Part shown: piece by piece, positions 44,358-53,755 of the stretch
Layout: each line of letters starts with the position of its first letter
How positions within the stretch are numbered: the stretch's first letter is position 1
Origin: Paraburkholderia sp. BCC1884
Lineage (GTDB): Bacteria > Pseudomonadota > Gammaproteobacteria > Burkholderiales > Burkholderiaceae
Assembly: GCF_900996225.1 (NCBI RefSeq)
Contig: NZ_CAAJGL010000123.1
Coordinates: forward strand, 1 to 64,000
Length of the DNA stretch: 64,000 bases
Reading direction: 5' to 3'
Notes under the pieces: generated by a model
What the model was told of the DNA's origin: nothing
Database searches by the model: none
What the model saw: the letters and a program-made list of their open reading frames with translations, nothing else
Translations under genes and position numbers: made by a program

Positions 44358-44514
44358 CTTGCGCCAGGTGAGCTGAATGACTTCCGTCATCACCCGGAGT
44401 TTCGACGCACAGGCGACCCGTGCTGCGTCGCGTCAAGGGCTCGCCGACCGTTAAGCCGAATAGCCCGAATAGCCCGATACCCGCAGCCTCCTACATTCTC
44501 GAACAGGTTCTTCA

Positions 44515-44663
44515 AATGCTTCGACGGTCGCAACGGTCGTGTCCGCGGGCAAAAACTGGTCCGCCATCATTTCGCGCACCGCACGGTGAGACGCGGCGTA
44601 ACCGTCCAGCGTGATTGTCTTCGGAGCGAGTCTTTGACGCCTGATCGCTTTCGCGAAGAACTT
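44515..44663 (-). pseudogene. Fragment of an IS6-family transposase
   Basis: On the minus strand an open stretch after a TGA at 44664-44666 reads KFFAKAIRRQRLAPKTITLD, then GYAASHRAVREM and LPADTTV. This is the central catalytic part of IS6-family transposases including the LDGYAASH Asp. The expected SSKYLNN continuation is absent and no start or ends remain. It differs in sequence from the intact IS6 element at 2.0-2.8 kb. Nothing else in 44358-44968 was recognised. Confidence 0.65.
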
Positions 44664-44968
44664 TCAGCGTGTGTGCCTGCTTGCGGCATGAAATGACCAC
44701 CTCCTTCCACGGCCGTATCCGCGGCTGTGCCAACAGCCAAACCCCGTGATCTTGCATTGCCGCGAGGAGCGCGCACAGTTCTTTGTAGACCGGGTGGGCC
44801 AGGTCAACGCTTGGATACCGGCCGGCCATGACGGCATGGTAGCGAGTGTGTCGCGGCGAAGAAGGCGGCTGTCGCGACTCTCGCGTTTTCAGCGATGCGG
44901 TCAGGGAAAGGGGGAGTCTGCTTTTATCGACTTCGAGGCAGGCCCCGCACTATGTGACCGCATTCCAG

Positions 44969-45502
44969 TCAAGTCCTGTCGCCCACCGATCTGCTTCCAA
45001 CCGCATCGAGCTTCGCCTGCAGCTCGTCCTTGCGCCTCGCGATCCGCGTTCCAAGACTTTCCAGATCGCACTTGGTGCGACGCAATGCCGGGAAAAGCTC
45101 TTCCTCTTCTTCCTCAACATGGTGCTGGACCATCTCTGACATGACCTTGAAAGTCGCATCAAAACCCTTGTCGCCCGGCTTCAGGAATTCAAATTTTCCG
45201 ATCAACGTCTTTACAAGGAAATGCTCGATATAGGCTTCCTCGACGTCTGGCTTTTCGTCCTCCGGCAATGCCTCCTGAGCGGCCGGATACAGAAATTCCT
45301 CCTCGAGCATGGTATGCATGGCCAGCATTTCGCAGGCGCGCTGCGCTAGTGTGGCTTTCGCGTCGAGGTCATGCTCATCCGTTTTCTTGAATGCGTCGAA
45401 GAGCTTTTCCACCGCGCGGTGATCGGCCTCCAGTAAAACAAGAGCATCGCCTGCGGGAGTGTCCCTCGTAACGTTCCTCGTCACTGCTTCTGCTTGCACC
45501 AT
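44969..45502 (-). CDS. Hemerythrin HHE-domain protein
   Basis: 177 residues with AAGGAG before ATG 45502. The HHE helices are visible: LEADHRAVEKLFDAF, LAMHTMLEEEFLYP, YIEHFLVKTLIGKFE and MVQHHVEEEEEELFP, giving the His/Glu iron-ligand set of the family. It is soluble, without signal peptide. Proteins of this kind occur in stress responses and iron or oxygen handling. It is not in an operon with the porin downstream of its promoter. Confidence 0.85.
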   Translation of the reverse strand: MVQAEAVTRNVTRDTPAGDALVLLEADHRAVEKLFDAFKKTDEHDLDAKATLAQRACEMLAMHTMLEEEFLYPAAQEALPEDEKPDVEEAYIEHFLVKTLIGKFEFLKPGDKGFDATFKVMSEMVQHHVEEEEEELFPALRRTKCDLESLGTRIARRKDELQAKLDAVGSRSVGDRT

Positions 45503-45825
45503 GACAGTTCTCCTTTTGTTCAGTCAGTATCGGCGCCCGTTGACGCCCAGCCAACGGGACCGTTAGATCTATTGCAAGGATTGTGCCCCCGCATCGCACC
45601 CTCGCCGAAGGTCTTAAGGCCCGACGATCCTACCCACAGGCACAAAGCCTGCTAGCTCGCCGGCGCGCCGGGTAGCAACTCGGAGGTTGGTTGGCAGGCA
45701 TTTTGGGGTTCCAGCGTCAATTTGATTGTTCACGACAACGGGCGTACTCGCTGACGGGAGAAACGCAGTAGCTGTGACGTTTGTGCAGACACGGAGGCGG
45801 CCCGCGACGGCGCCACGGCTCGCGC
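45503..45825. other. Intergenic stretch without a recognisable gene
   Basis: 323 bases between the start of the HHE gene and the end of the porin gene. It contains the HHE promoter region, though no convincing -35/-10 pair was picked out. No hairpin terminator for the porin is evident. Confidence 0.4.
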
Positions 45826-46983
45826 CTAAAACCGATAGCGGATCCCTGTCCCCGCGCCAAACTGACTCTGCCCGTTGGGCTCTTCGTCGCTGGCCGCCCC
45901 CGTTACGCGGTTGTAGTCCGCTGTGGCATACACGGTAATGCTCCTCGACACGAAATACTCGGCAAGAGCGACATAGGTGAAGCGTTTCCCCTCACCGGCA
46001 CTTCCGGGAGTGCCGACGATGTTCCTTATGCTGTCGTAGTAGGCCGCGCCGGTGAGCTTGACCGTAGGGGACACCGCGTACGCCGCTCCAGCGACGAATG
46101 CATTGTCTTTGCGCGGACTGGATGCGCTGGGAACCGCGTCTGCCCCCATCAGGAACGCATCGACCGACCCCGTGTGATCCACGCTGTTGTAGTAGCCCGC
46201 CCAAAGCTCAATGGGCTGGCTCCGATATCGGAGTTGTACGTTAAAGGCTGTTTGTGCGAAGTCCGTCGCGTTATACCCTTGCACAAAGCCTACCTCTACG
46301 CCAAACGGGCTCGGATTATATGCAACCGCCAGCACCTTCAACGAGCCGGAATTGAAATCACCGGCAACACCGCCCAGGCTGAACGAACCCCGCGCGGTGA
46401 GCGGACCGCGGTCGAATGTATAAAGCGCCATGTTTCGCTCACCGCGCAGCGCGCCGGACAAGGCGACCGGCAACCATTCGTTCTGGAAGTAATTGCCAAC
46501 GGCGAGCGGATCCCAGCCATCGAAAAGCAATTGAAAAACGGGATTATCCTGTTCGCCGATTTTCAGCAAGCCGTACGTATGATTTCCGATACCCACATAG
46601 GCGTTCCGGTTGAAGAGGACACCCGAACTGGACAGCGTACCGTTGGTGATGTTGAATCCATTCTGCAGGTCAAATACTGCATAGGTCCCGCCGCCCAGAC
46701 CCTCTTGCCCATGGAGACCCCAACGGCTTTGAGAAATAGCGCCGTTTGCCAATAAAAACTGTGCATCGTCGTTCTTGTCCGCTCCAGTCAGGTAACGCAA
46801 GCTCGCATCAGCGACGCCGTATAGCGTCACGCTTGATTGCGCGTGGGCGGCGGTTCCATCCATTACGGCGAAAATCGCGAACATCAGGTAGAGCACGATA
46901 CGTTTAGTCTTATTGGTCTCCATAAGTTTCGAAAATCCATGCCGGAGAATCTGGTGTTTTCTCGTACCTTTCGGGTCCTTCAT
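45826..46983 (-). CDS. Gram-negative porin (OmpC-like)
   Basis: 385 residues from ATG 46983, favoured by GGGAAG eight bases upstream. A start at 46923 would give a usual signal peptide but has no ribosome site. The signal ends after TAAHA, before QSSVTLYG. Other features are SRWGLHGQEGLGGGTYAVFD, the long extracellular loops and the terminal Phe (GIRYRF). It lies downstream of and parallel to the aminotransferase operon genes (56 bases upstream), so it may be co-regulated with them. Confidence 0.85.
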   Translation of the reverse strand: MKDPKGTRKHQILRHGFSKLMETNKTKRIVLYLMFAIFAVMDGTAAHAQSSVTLYGVADASLRYLTGADKNDDAQFLLANGAISQSRWGLHGQEGLGGGTYAVFDLQNGFNITNGTLSSSGVLFNRNAYVGIGNHTYGLLKIGEQDNPVFQLLFDGWDPLAVGNYFQNEWLPVALSGALRGERNMALYTFDRGPLTARGSFSLGGVAGDFNSGSLKVLAVAYNPSPFGVEVGFVQGYNATDFAQTAFNVQLRYRSQPIELWAGYYNSVDHTGSVDAFLMGADAVPSASSPRKDNAFVAGAAYAVSPTVKLTGAAYYDSIRNIVGTPGSAGEGKRFTYVALAEYFVSRSITVYATADYNRVTGAASDEEPNGQSQFGAGTGIRYRF

Positions 46984-47039
46984 TAGCTTCCCTTCTGCGA
47001 CAGAACCGCCGCCCCCTGCGAGAACAGGTGGCGGCTATT

Positions 47040-48152
47040 TCAACTCTCCAACGCTGCCCCCAGTGCCGCCAGACATCGTTCGTTTTCCTCTTCAGTGCCG
47101 ACCGAAATTCTTAACCATTCCGGCAAACCATAGACACCTACCGGCCGTACGATCACGCCCTGACGCAATAGCCTTGCGTTAGCCGTCGTCGCATCGCCGA
47201 CCTGAACCAGAACGAAGTTCGCGCGTGAGCGCAGGTAATTTAACCCCAGGGTGTCGAAGCCTGCGTATAGCTGGGCCAGCCCGGCATGATTCACAGCGCA
47301 ACTCCGCGCGAGGAACGCCTCGTCGTCGAGCGCGGCCGCAGCGGCACACTCAGCCTGTCGGGTCACCACAAACGCCGGTCGAATTCGATTCAGCAACGCC
47401 GCCAACGACGGCTGGGCGACACCGTATCCCACCCGCAGCCCCGCCAGTCCATAAGCCTTCGAAAACGTACGCGTAACAATCAGATTGGGAAAGCGTCGCA
47501 CCCAGGCCAGACTGTCATAGTGGTCATCGACCGGCAGATACTCGTAATACGCCTCGTCGAGCAATACCGGGATGTGACTCGGGACAGCGGCAATGAAGCG
47601 CTCCAGCACGTCGCCCGGCACGAATGAACCCGTTGGATTGCCGGGATTGGCCACGTAGACGAGCGCGGTACTGTCGTCGATCGCGGCAAGTATCGCGTCC
47701 AGATCACAACCGTACTCAAGTGCCGGTACCACTTTGTGCACCGCGCCCGTGCGCTGCACGGCGTTGACAAATGCCATAAATGAATATTGCGCATAGAGCG
47801 CGTGGCGACCGGGTTCCAGAAATGCCGTCGCCGCGAGCCCGAGCACGCATTCCGAGCCGTTACCCGCCACCAGCCAGGTAGCCGGTACGTCGAGCTTGCG
47901 CGATAGTGCGTCCAGCAGCACATGACAATCGTTGTCGGGATAGCGCGCCAGTTCCGCGCCAGCATCGATCAGGGCAGCGCGCGCTGCGTCGCTCATGCCA
48001 AGCGGATTTTCGTTCGAAGCCAACTTGACGATCGCCTGAGGCTCGACGCCGATTTCTCGCGCCAATGCTTCGATCGGCTTACCCGGTTGATAGGGTTTAG
48101 ACGTGCGAATATGTGCTGGCAGTCGCAGCGTCGGGTTGATTGTGTCAGTCAT
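47040..48152 (-). CDS. HisC-like class I/II aminotransferase
   Basis: 370 residues from ATG 48152 with GGGAGG upstream, overlapping the aldehyde dehydrogenase stop by 8 bases. PLP residues: GNPTG with Asn172, Asp199 in LLDEAYYEY, Lys232 in TFSKAYGLAG and Arg240. It resembles histidinol-phosphate aminotransferase, but no other his gene is nearby, and relatives accept aromatic amino acids. In this operon it probably makes a 2-oxo acid from an amino acid. Confidence 0.85.
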   Translation of the reverse strand: MTDTINPTLRLPAHIRTSKPYQPGKPIEALAREIGVEPQAIVKLASNENPLGMSDAARAALIDAGAELARYPDNDCHVLLDALSRKLDVPATWLVAGNGSECVLGLAATAFLEPGRHALYAQYSFMAFVNAVQRTGAVHKVVPALEYGCDLDAILAAIDDSTALVYVANPGNPTGSFVPGDVLERFIAAVPSHIPVLLDEAYYEYLPVDDHYDSLAWVRRFPNLIVTRTFSKAYGLAGLRVGYGVAQPSLAALLNRIRPAFVVTRQAECAAAAALDDEAFLARSCAVNHAGLAQLYAGFDTLGLNYLRSRANFVLVQVGDATTANARLLRQGVIVRPVGVYGLPEWLRISVGTEEENERCLAALGAALES

Positions 48153-49578
48153 GGGTACAGCCTCCCTGGATTGCCTTGAATTCGAAAAATTCCTCCACGC
48201 CGTAGCGCCCGTTCTCGCGGCCAATGCCGGATTGCCGGTAGCCGCCGAAAGGCGCCGCGAGATTCTGTGGTGCGCCATTGACGACGACCTGGCCGGTGCG
48301 CATGCGTCTGGCAATGGCGAGCGCACGCTGCGGGTCCGCGCTCCAGACACCCCCTGACAGCCCGTATGGCGTGCCATTGGCGAACGCTACGGCCTCCTCT
48401 TCATCCGCGTAGCTCATCACCGCGAGCACGGGGCCAAAGATCTCCTCACGTGCTAGCGCCATCTCCGGCGTGATGCCGGAAAAAACAGTCGGCCGCACGA
48501 AATAGCCCTGCGTGCAGCCATCGGGGCGGCCAGCGCCGCCTGCCACCAGCCGCGCCCCCTGTGCAAACCCAGTGGCAATATGGCGTTGCACGGCGTCGAA
48601 CTGACGCTGGTTGGCGAGCGGCCCCAGTCGTGTCTCCGGGTCTGACGGATCGCCTACCGTCCAGTCGGCAGCGTACTGGTTGCACAAGGTTTCGACTTCG
48701 GGCAGTCTCGCGTGCGGCACGAGGAGCCTGGTCTGCGCAGCGCAGATCTGACCGCTGTTCGTAAAGCATTGACGCAGCACGGTCTGCACCGCGTCGGGAA
48801 ACCGCGCATCGTCGAGCAGGACCGTCGCCGACTTACCGCCCAGTTCAAGCGCAATTTTTTTCACGGAACCGGCCGCAGCATGTGCCACTGCACGTCCGGC
48901 GCCGACCGATCCCGTGAAGCTCACCATGTCCACATCCGGATGCGCCGCCAGCGTCGCGCCGGTGCCCGGACCGTCCCCCCAAACCAGATTGAAAACACCC
49001 GGCGGCAACCCGGCTTCATCGACGATCGCGGCGAAACGCCGGGCGGCACGCGGGGCTAACTCGCTCGGCTTGAGTACCACCGTGCAACCCGCAGCGAGCG
49101 CCGCGCCGACCTTGGCAACGACCTGATGCAAGGGGAAATTCCATGGCGTGATCGCCGCCACCACACCGACGGGTTCGCGCACGACGAGCGAATGCGCGAC
49201 GCGTGTTTCGAAGGTCATCGAGCCAATGGCGTCGATCATCAGTTCAAGGTTGCGCAGCGGCATGGGCACTTGCATCTGCCGGGACACCCAGAGCGGCGCG
49301 CCTATGTCCTTGACGAGGTCATCGGCGAAGCCTTCAGCCTGTTGCGCGATACCGTCGCGCACGCGGCCCAGCAAGGCGCGGCGTTCGGCGACCGGCACGA
49401 CTGACCAGCCATCGAACGCGCGCCACGCCGCGGCAACCGCCTCATTCACATCGGCCGCAGTGCACACGGCAACCTCAGCAGATTGAAGCTCGGTACACGG
49501 GTTAAAAGCGGCAAGCCTGTCGCGCCCCGTTGCAGGGACCCAGCGGCCATCGCAGTAAAACCGGTCGAAGATTTCCAT
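48145..49578 (-). CDS. NAD(P)-dependent aldehyde dehydrogenase
   Basis: 477 residues from ATG 49578 (GGGGAA upstream). Catalytic features: TPWNFP with Asn147, GSVGAGRAV cofactor loop, Glu245 in LELGGKS and nucleophile Cys279 in GQICAAQ. The C-terminus GGYRQSGIGRENGRYG is typical of the family. It lies 10 bases downstream of the ThDP enzyme gene, so it likely oxidises the aldehyde that enzyme forms. Confidence 0.9.
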   Translation of the reverse strand: MEIFDRFYCDGRWVPATGRDRLAAFNPCTELQSAEVAVCTAADVNEAVAAAWRAFDGWSVVPVAERRALLGRVRDGIAQQAEGFADDLVKDIGAPLWVSRQMQVPMPLRNLELMIDAIGSMTFETRVAHSLVVREPVGVVAAITPWNFPLHQVVAKVGAALAAGCTVVLKPSELAPRAARRFAAIVDEAGLPPGVFNLVWGDGPGTGATLAAHPDVDMVSFTGSVGAGRAVAHAAAGSVKKIALELGGKSATVLLDDARFPDAVQTVLRQCFTNSGQICAAQTRLLVPHARLPEVETLCNQYAADWTVGDPSDPETRLGPLANQRQFDAVQRHIATGFAQGARLVAGGAGRPDGCTQGYFVRPTVFSGITPEMALAREEIFGPVLAVMSYADEEEAVAFANGTPYGLSGGVWSADPQRALAIARRMRTGQVVVNGAPQNLAAPFGGYRQSGIGRENGRYGVEEFFEFKAIQGGCTHD

Positions 49579-49588
49579 ACTGTTCCCC

Positions 49589-51274
49589 TTATGCCGCTTT
49601 GGCCGGTTCGCCGAGCGGATTGGGCGGTGCTTCACGGCTAGCCAGCTTGAGTGGCGCCTTGAGGCGGAACAGATGCCACGGGCTCGGCATCTCGCCGACC
49701 TGGGCTTCGATCACGACCGGCGCGCGCGCCGCGATGGCGTTGCGTACCGCTCCCTCGAGTTGCTGCGGATTGGTCACGCGTTCAAAGTCCAGATCGAACG
49801 CGGCGGCAAGCCGGTCGAAATGAGGGTTGCACAGTTCGACCGCAATGTTTTCGCCGAAGGTCTGTTTCTGGATCGTACGGACATTGCCGAAATGACCGTC
49901 GTTGAACACCACCGTGACGAGGCCCACGCCATATTTGCGCGCTGTCGCCAGTTCCTGCATGTTCCAGCCGAAGCCGCCATCGCCATTGATGCTGACCACC
50001 GCACGCCCAGGGTTGCCGGCGGCCGCCCCCAGTGCCGTTGCAAAGCCGTACCCGAGCGTGCCCTGATAGCCCGGCGTGATGAACGTGCCCGGCTGGTAGA
50101 CCGGGTACATCAGCCGCGCAAAATAGCCGACCTGGGTCAACTCGTTGACGAGGATGCCGTCGTCGGGAATCGCATTGCGCAAGGCGCGCGTATAAGCGCT
50201 TTGCGGTTCGATCTCGTCGGCCTGGCGCTGCGCCCACGCTCGCACAAGTGCGAGGTCGGCCGGCGGCGTGCGCCGTGTGCCGCTCAGTTCATCGCACAGT
50301 GCCTCGAGCCCGAGCCGCGCATCGGCGTGAACGCCGAGACCCGGCGCGCGCGGCGTCGACCAATCGGCAACGTCGGCATTCATATAGATGTAGCGAATGC
50401 CGGCGCCGGGCCAGGACGGCGCCGGCGTCATGATGTCGAGAAAGCGGCTGCCGACCACCAGCACGACATCTGCATGCGCAAACACAGCACGGCCGCCGAG
50501 CGTGTTCAGCGCAAGAGGATGGCGGCTCGACAGCGCGCCGTGCGCGTTATCGTCGAGTACCACTGGGACCTGCAATTTCTCCGCACAGCGGCGCAGCGCG
50601 TCGCTCGCGCCGGCGGCCAGCACGCCGCCGCCCGCGTAAATCACGGGGAAGCGCGCACGCTCAAGAAGTGCCGCGGCTTCGGCGATGGCGGCAGGATCGG
50701 GTCGCACACGACCCGCCTCATCCTCGTTCGCAGGGGGATCGATCAGCGCGATGTCGGCGCTCGCACTGAGTAGGTCATGCGAGATTTCAATGCCAACCGG
50801 GCGCGGCCGACCACTGCGCAATTGCTTGACCGCCTCGCGCACGAGGCCCGGGATAGCTTGGGGCGCAGATGCACTGCCTTGCCATTTCGTCACGCTGGCC
50901 AGCACTTGGGTCTGGTTTGGGATTTCGTGCAGGAGCCCATAGCCGCGCCCCACTCCGCTTGAATGGATATTGCCGCTGATCGCCAGTACCCGCGAGTTGC
51001 ACGCGTACGCGGTCGACAGGCCTGCCATTGCATTGAGAAGCCCTGGACCCGGCACGACCATGCTCACGCCAATGCGCCCAGTCGTACGCGCATAGCCGTC
51101 GGCCATATATGCGGTGGCCTGTTCGTGACGCGGCACCCAGTAACGAATGTGATCGCTTTGCTGGCGCAGTGCTTCCACGGCCCAGTCGAGCTGCACACCG
51201 GGAATGCCGAAAATGTCCGTGACGCCCTCACGCACCAGTTGCTGCACGAGCGCTTGTCCGCCTGTCATGTTCAT
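49589..51274 (-). CDS. ThDP-dependent enzyme of the acetolactate synthase/2-oxoacid decarboxylase superfamily
   Basis: 561 residues from ATG 51274 (AAGGAAA upstream). The pyrimidine domain has the conserved Glu51 in VPRHEQATAYMADGYAR. The central domain includes PVIYAGGGVLAAGA, and the PP domain has the ThDP/Mg motif from GDGGFGWN to the Asn in FNDGHFGN. The family includes acetolactate synthase, benzoylformate and phenylpyruvate decarboxylases. No regulatory small subunit is present and the operon also has an aminotransferase and an aldehyde dehydrogenase, which favours 2-oxo acid decarboxylation. Confidence 0.85.
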   Translation of the reverse strand: MNMTGGQALVQQLVREGVTDIFGIPGVQLDWAVEALRQQSDHIRYWVPRHEQATAYMADGYARTTGRIGVSMVVPGPGLLNAMAGLSTAYACNSRVLAISGNIHSSGVGRGYGLLHEIPNQTQVLASVTKWQGSASAPQAIPGLVREAVKQLRSGRPRPVGIEISHDLLSASADIALIDPPANEDEAGRVRPDPAAIAEAAALLERARFPVIYAGGGVLAAGASDALRRCAEKLQVPVVLDDNAHGALSSRHPLALNTLGGRAVFAHADVVLVVGSRFLDIMTPAPSWPGAGIRYIYMNADVADWSTPRAPGLGVHADARLGLEALCDELSGTRRTPPADLALVRAWAQRQADEIEPQSAYTRALRNAIPDDGILVNELTQVGYFARLMYPVYQPGTFITPGYQGTLGYGFATALGAAAGNPGRAVVSINGDGGFGWNMQELATARKYGVGLVTVVFNDGHFGNVRTIQKQTFGENIAVELCNPHFDRLAAAFDLDFERVTNPQQLEGAVRNAIAARAPVVIEAQVGEMPSPWHLFRLKAPLKLASREAPPNPLGEPAKAA

Positions 51275-51326
51275 GGAGTTGTTTCCTTTCAAGAAAGAGA
51301 AAATGAGATCCGCTGCAGGTTCTGCA

Positions 51327-52619
51327 TCAACCGCGCAGTGGCGCGTCTGGCGTCGCATGGCGGGGAGAGGCCCCGCCCGGCAATGCCAGCGCAGCAGCAA
51401 GGCCAAGCACGACGCCGAAAATCACGTAATACGCGGGGGCCATCCGGTCACCGGTGGCGATGATCAGCCACGTCACGATGAGCGGCGTGAAACCGCCAAA
51501 AATGGTAGTTGACAGGTTGTAGCTGACCGACAGGCCGCTGGAGCGCCCACGCACCGGGAACATCTCGGCCAGCGCGGTGGACAACGGGCCGAGCACCGCC
51601 GCACCCAATACGCCGAACAGCAACTCGATGGTCAGCAATGTGACCAGGGTCGGCGAAGCCTTAAGGCATGCGAAGCATGGCCAGACAGCCAGCAGACTGA
51701 ACACAAAACCCCACGCGAGGACGCTCTTGCGCCCCACTCGATCAGACAGCGCACCGAATGCAGGGCATGCCAGAATCCGCACTACGCCTGACACCGCAAT
51801 CACCATGAACGGTGTGGCAGGTGGCATTTGCAGGTACTGCACCGCGTAGGTCGGCATATAGATATTGAAGACGAACTGCATGATCGTGGTACCCGCCACC
51901 AGCCCACTCGCGATCACGATTTCGCGCCAGTAGCCGCACAGCAGTTGCCCGAACGGCAACCCCGGCTCACGCTCTTGCGTCGTGCGAAATAGCTCGGGTT
52001 CGGCCACGCGAGCGCGCATGTAAAGCCCGATAGGCCCGATCAGCAAACCGAACAGAAACGGCAGACGCCATCCCCATGATTCCAGTTGCGTCGGTGTCAG
52101 TCCTTCCGTGATCAGCACGCCGGCGAGCGATGCGAGGACGCCGGCCACTGCCTGCGCAAACATCTGGAAGCTGCCGAACAATCCCTTCTGGTGCGCGGGC
52201 GCATATTCGACCAGCATCGCCGTAGCACTGCCGAATTCGCCGCCCGCCGAGATGCCTTGCAGAATGCGTGCGAGTACCACGATGACGGTCGCAACCGCAC
52301 CGACCTGGGCATAGGTCGGCGCAAAGCCGATCAACGCGGTGGCCACAGTCATCATCACGATGACCAGCATCAGCGCAGCCTTGCGTCCCACGCGGTCGGC
52401 ATAGACACCCAGCAAAATGCCACCGAGCGGCCGCGCCACGAACGAGACGCCAAACGTTGCCGCCGTCAGCAGCGTGGCCGACATACCCGCGCCCGCCGGG
52501 AAAAAATGACGCGAGATCACGCCCATCAGATAGCCGAACGCAATGAAGTCGTACCACTCCAGCACATTGCCGATCGTCGACGCAAAGATCACATGACGGT
52601 ATTTGAGTAGCTCCTGCAT
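51327..52619 (-). CDS. MFS carrier of the metabolite:H+ symporter (MHS) family
   Basis: 430 residues from ATG 52619, with GAGGAGG and GGAGA just upstream. Typical MHS elements: STIGNVLEWYDFIAFGYL in the first span, FVARPLGGILLGVYADRVGRKAAL between spans 2 and 3, and QGISAGGEFGSATAMLVEY. Family members import citrate, 2-oxoglutarate, betaine and other organic acids. It opens the operon with the ThDP enzyme, aldehyde dehydrogenase and aminotransferase and is divergent from a LysR gene. Confidence 0.87.
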   Translation of the reverse strand: MQELLKYRHVIFASTIGNVLEWYDFIAFGYLMGVISRHFFPAGAGMSATLLTAATFGVSFVARPLGGILLGVYADRVGRKAALMLVIVMMTVATALIGFAPTYAQVGAVATVIVVLARILQGISAGGEFGSATAMLVEYAPAHQKGLFGSFQMFAQAVAGVLASLAGVLITEGLTPTQLESWGWRLPFLFGLLIGPIGLYMRARVAEPELFRTTQEREPGLPFGQLLCGYWREIVIASGLVAGTTIMQFVFNIYMPTYAVQYLQMPPATPFMVIAVSGVVRILACPAFGALSDRVGRKSVLAWGFVFSLLAVWPCFACLKASPTLVTLLTIELLFGVLGAAVLGPLSTALAEMFPVRGRSSGLSVSYNLSTTIFGGFTPLIVTWLIIATGDRMAPAYYVIFGVVLGLAAALALPGGASPRHATPDAPLRG

Positions 52620-52789
52620 GTCTCCAACCTCCTCTGGGATGCTTCCGAATTTCGCAGGTAAGTGCGGCGTGTCCCGACTACGCGGGTTTCGATCTGGCTG
52701 CATCGTGTCACGTTGGAGATAACCATGTAAGCCGTTTTTAGCTATCATGATTTCCTTTGGCGATCACTCAGGCTCAAAGGAATAGCGAT

Positions 52790-53710
52790 ATGACGCTTCA
52801 GCAATTGCGCGATTTCACTGCGATCGTGAACCGGGGCGGGGTGCGCGCGGCAGCGCGCGCGCTCGGCGTGTCGCAGGCGGGCCTGACCAAGAGCGTGGCA
52901 AAGCTGGAAGCATCAGTGCAGGCGTCGCTGTTCGTTCGTACATCGCGCGGCGTCGCGCTCACCGCATTCGGCGAGCGCCTGCTCGAGCACGCGGCCGTCA
53001 TCCTGCGCGAATGCGACCGTGCCGAGGCTGATCTGAACCAGTTGCGCGGCGACGAAGCGGGTGAAGTCGATGTCGGCGTGTCCCCCGCGCCGTCGATTCA
53101 CCTGGTGCCGGCTGTGTTGCCCGAGTTCCGCCGCCGCTATCCGCTCGCCCGGCTCCACGTCACGCACGGCTTGTCGCATTCGCTGTTGCCGGCGGTAAGA
53201 TCGGGGCAACTCGATGTTGCCATCACGCCGGTGCCGGAGCCATTCGACGCCGCTGGCCTGCATACCGTCCCGCTATTTCCGACGGAGCCGTGCGTCGTCG
53301 GGAGGCGCGGCCACCCGCACGCCAACAGCCGCTCAATCACCGATCTGTTGCACTGTGAGTGGGTGATCACCGGGGTGGCAGACAGCCTTGGCGCCCCCGG
53401 CAGCAGCATCCTGGATCTGTTCGCCGAGGCCGGTCTCGGCCAGCCGAATGTCGCTGTCGTGTGCGATTCGTTGTTCGATACCCTGTCGCTGATCACACGC
53501 ACCGATCTGCTCGCCCCGCTGCCGCAAACCGTGCTCACGCACAGCCTGATGCGTGAGGGCCTGACACGCATTCCGATCCGCGAACAGCAGAAGGTCTACA
53601 CCGTCTGCATCGTTCATCGAGCCCACCCACCGCTATCTCCGCTCGCCGCTGCATTCACGTCGATGCTGGTTTCGTACGCGAAGATTGGACAGGGCCTCAG
53701 AGGAGGCTGA
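52790..53710 (+). CDS. LysR-type transcriptional regulator
   Basis: 306 residues from ATG 52790, with AAGGAA upstream; an in-frame TTG at 52757 was not chosen. HTH at about 3-60 (GGVRAAARALGVSQAGLTKS) and a substrate-binding domain from about 90 (GEVDVGVSPAPSIHLVPAVL). It is divergent from the MHS carrier operon over 170 bases and is the natural regulator of it. Confidence 0.9.
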   Translation: MTLQQLRDFTAIVNRGGVRAAARALGVSQAGLTKSVAKLEASVQASLFVRTSRGVALTAFGERLLEHAAVILRECDRAEADLNQLRGDEAGEVDVGVSPAPSIHLVPAVLPEFRRRYPLARLHVTHGLSHSLLPAVRSGQLDVAITPVPEPFDAAGLHTVPLFPTEPCVVGRRGHPHANSRSITDLLHCEWVITGVADSLGAPGSSILDLFAEAGLGQPNVAVVCDSLFDTLSLITRTDLLAPLPQTVLTHSLMREGLTRIPIREQQKVYTVCIVHRAHPPLSPLAAAFTSMLVSYAKIGQGLRGG

Positions 53711-53755
53711 GTACGGTGAGAGCGCTTGCGTCGCTCGCCGCATACTCGCTGAGCC

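Noticed and set aside
44669..44829. Minus-strand open frame with an AQPRIRPWKEVVI segment next to the IS6 fragment
   Set aside because: It reads out of frame into the IS remnant, has no recognised homology and no good start; probably remnant or chance.
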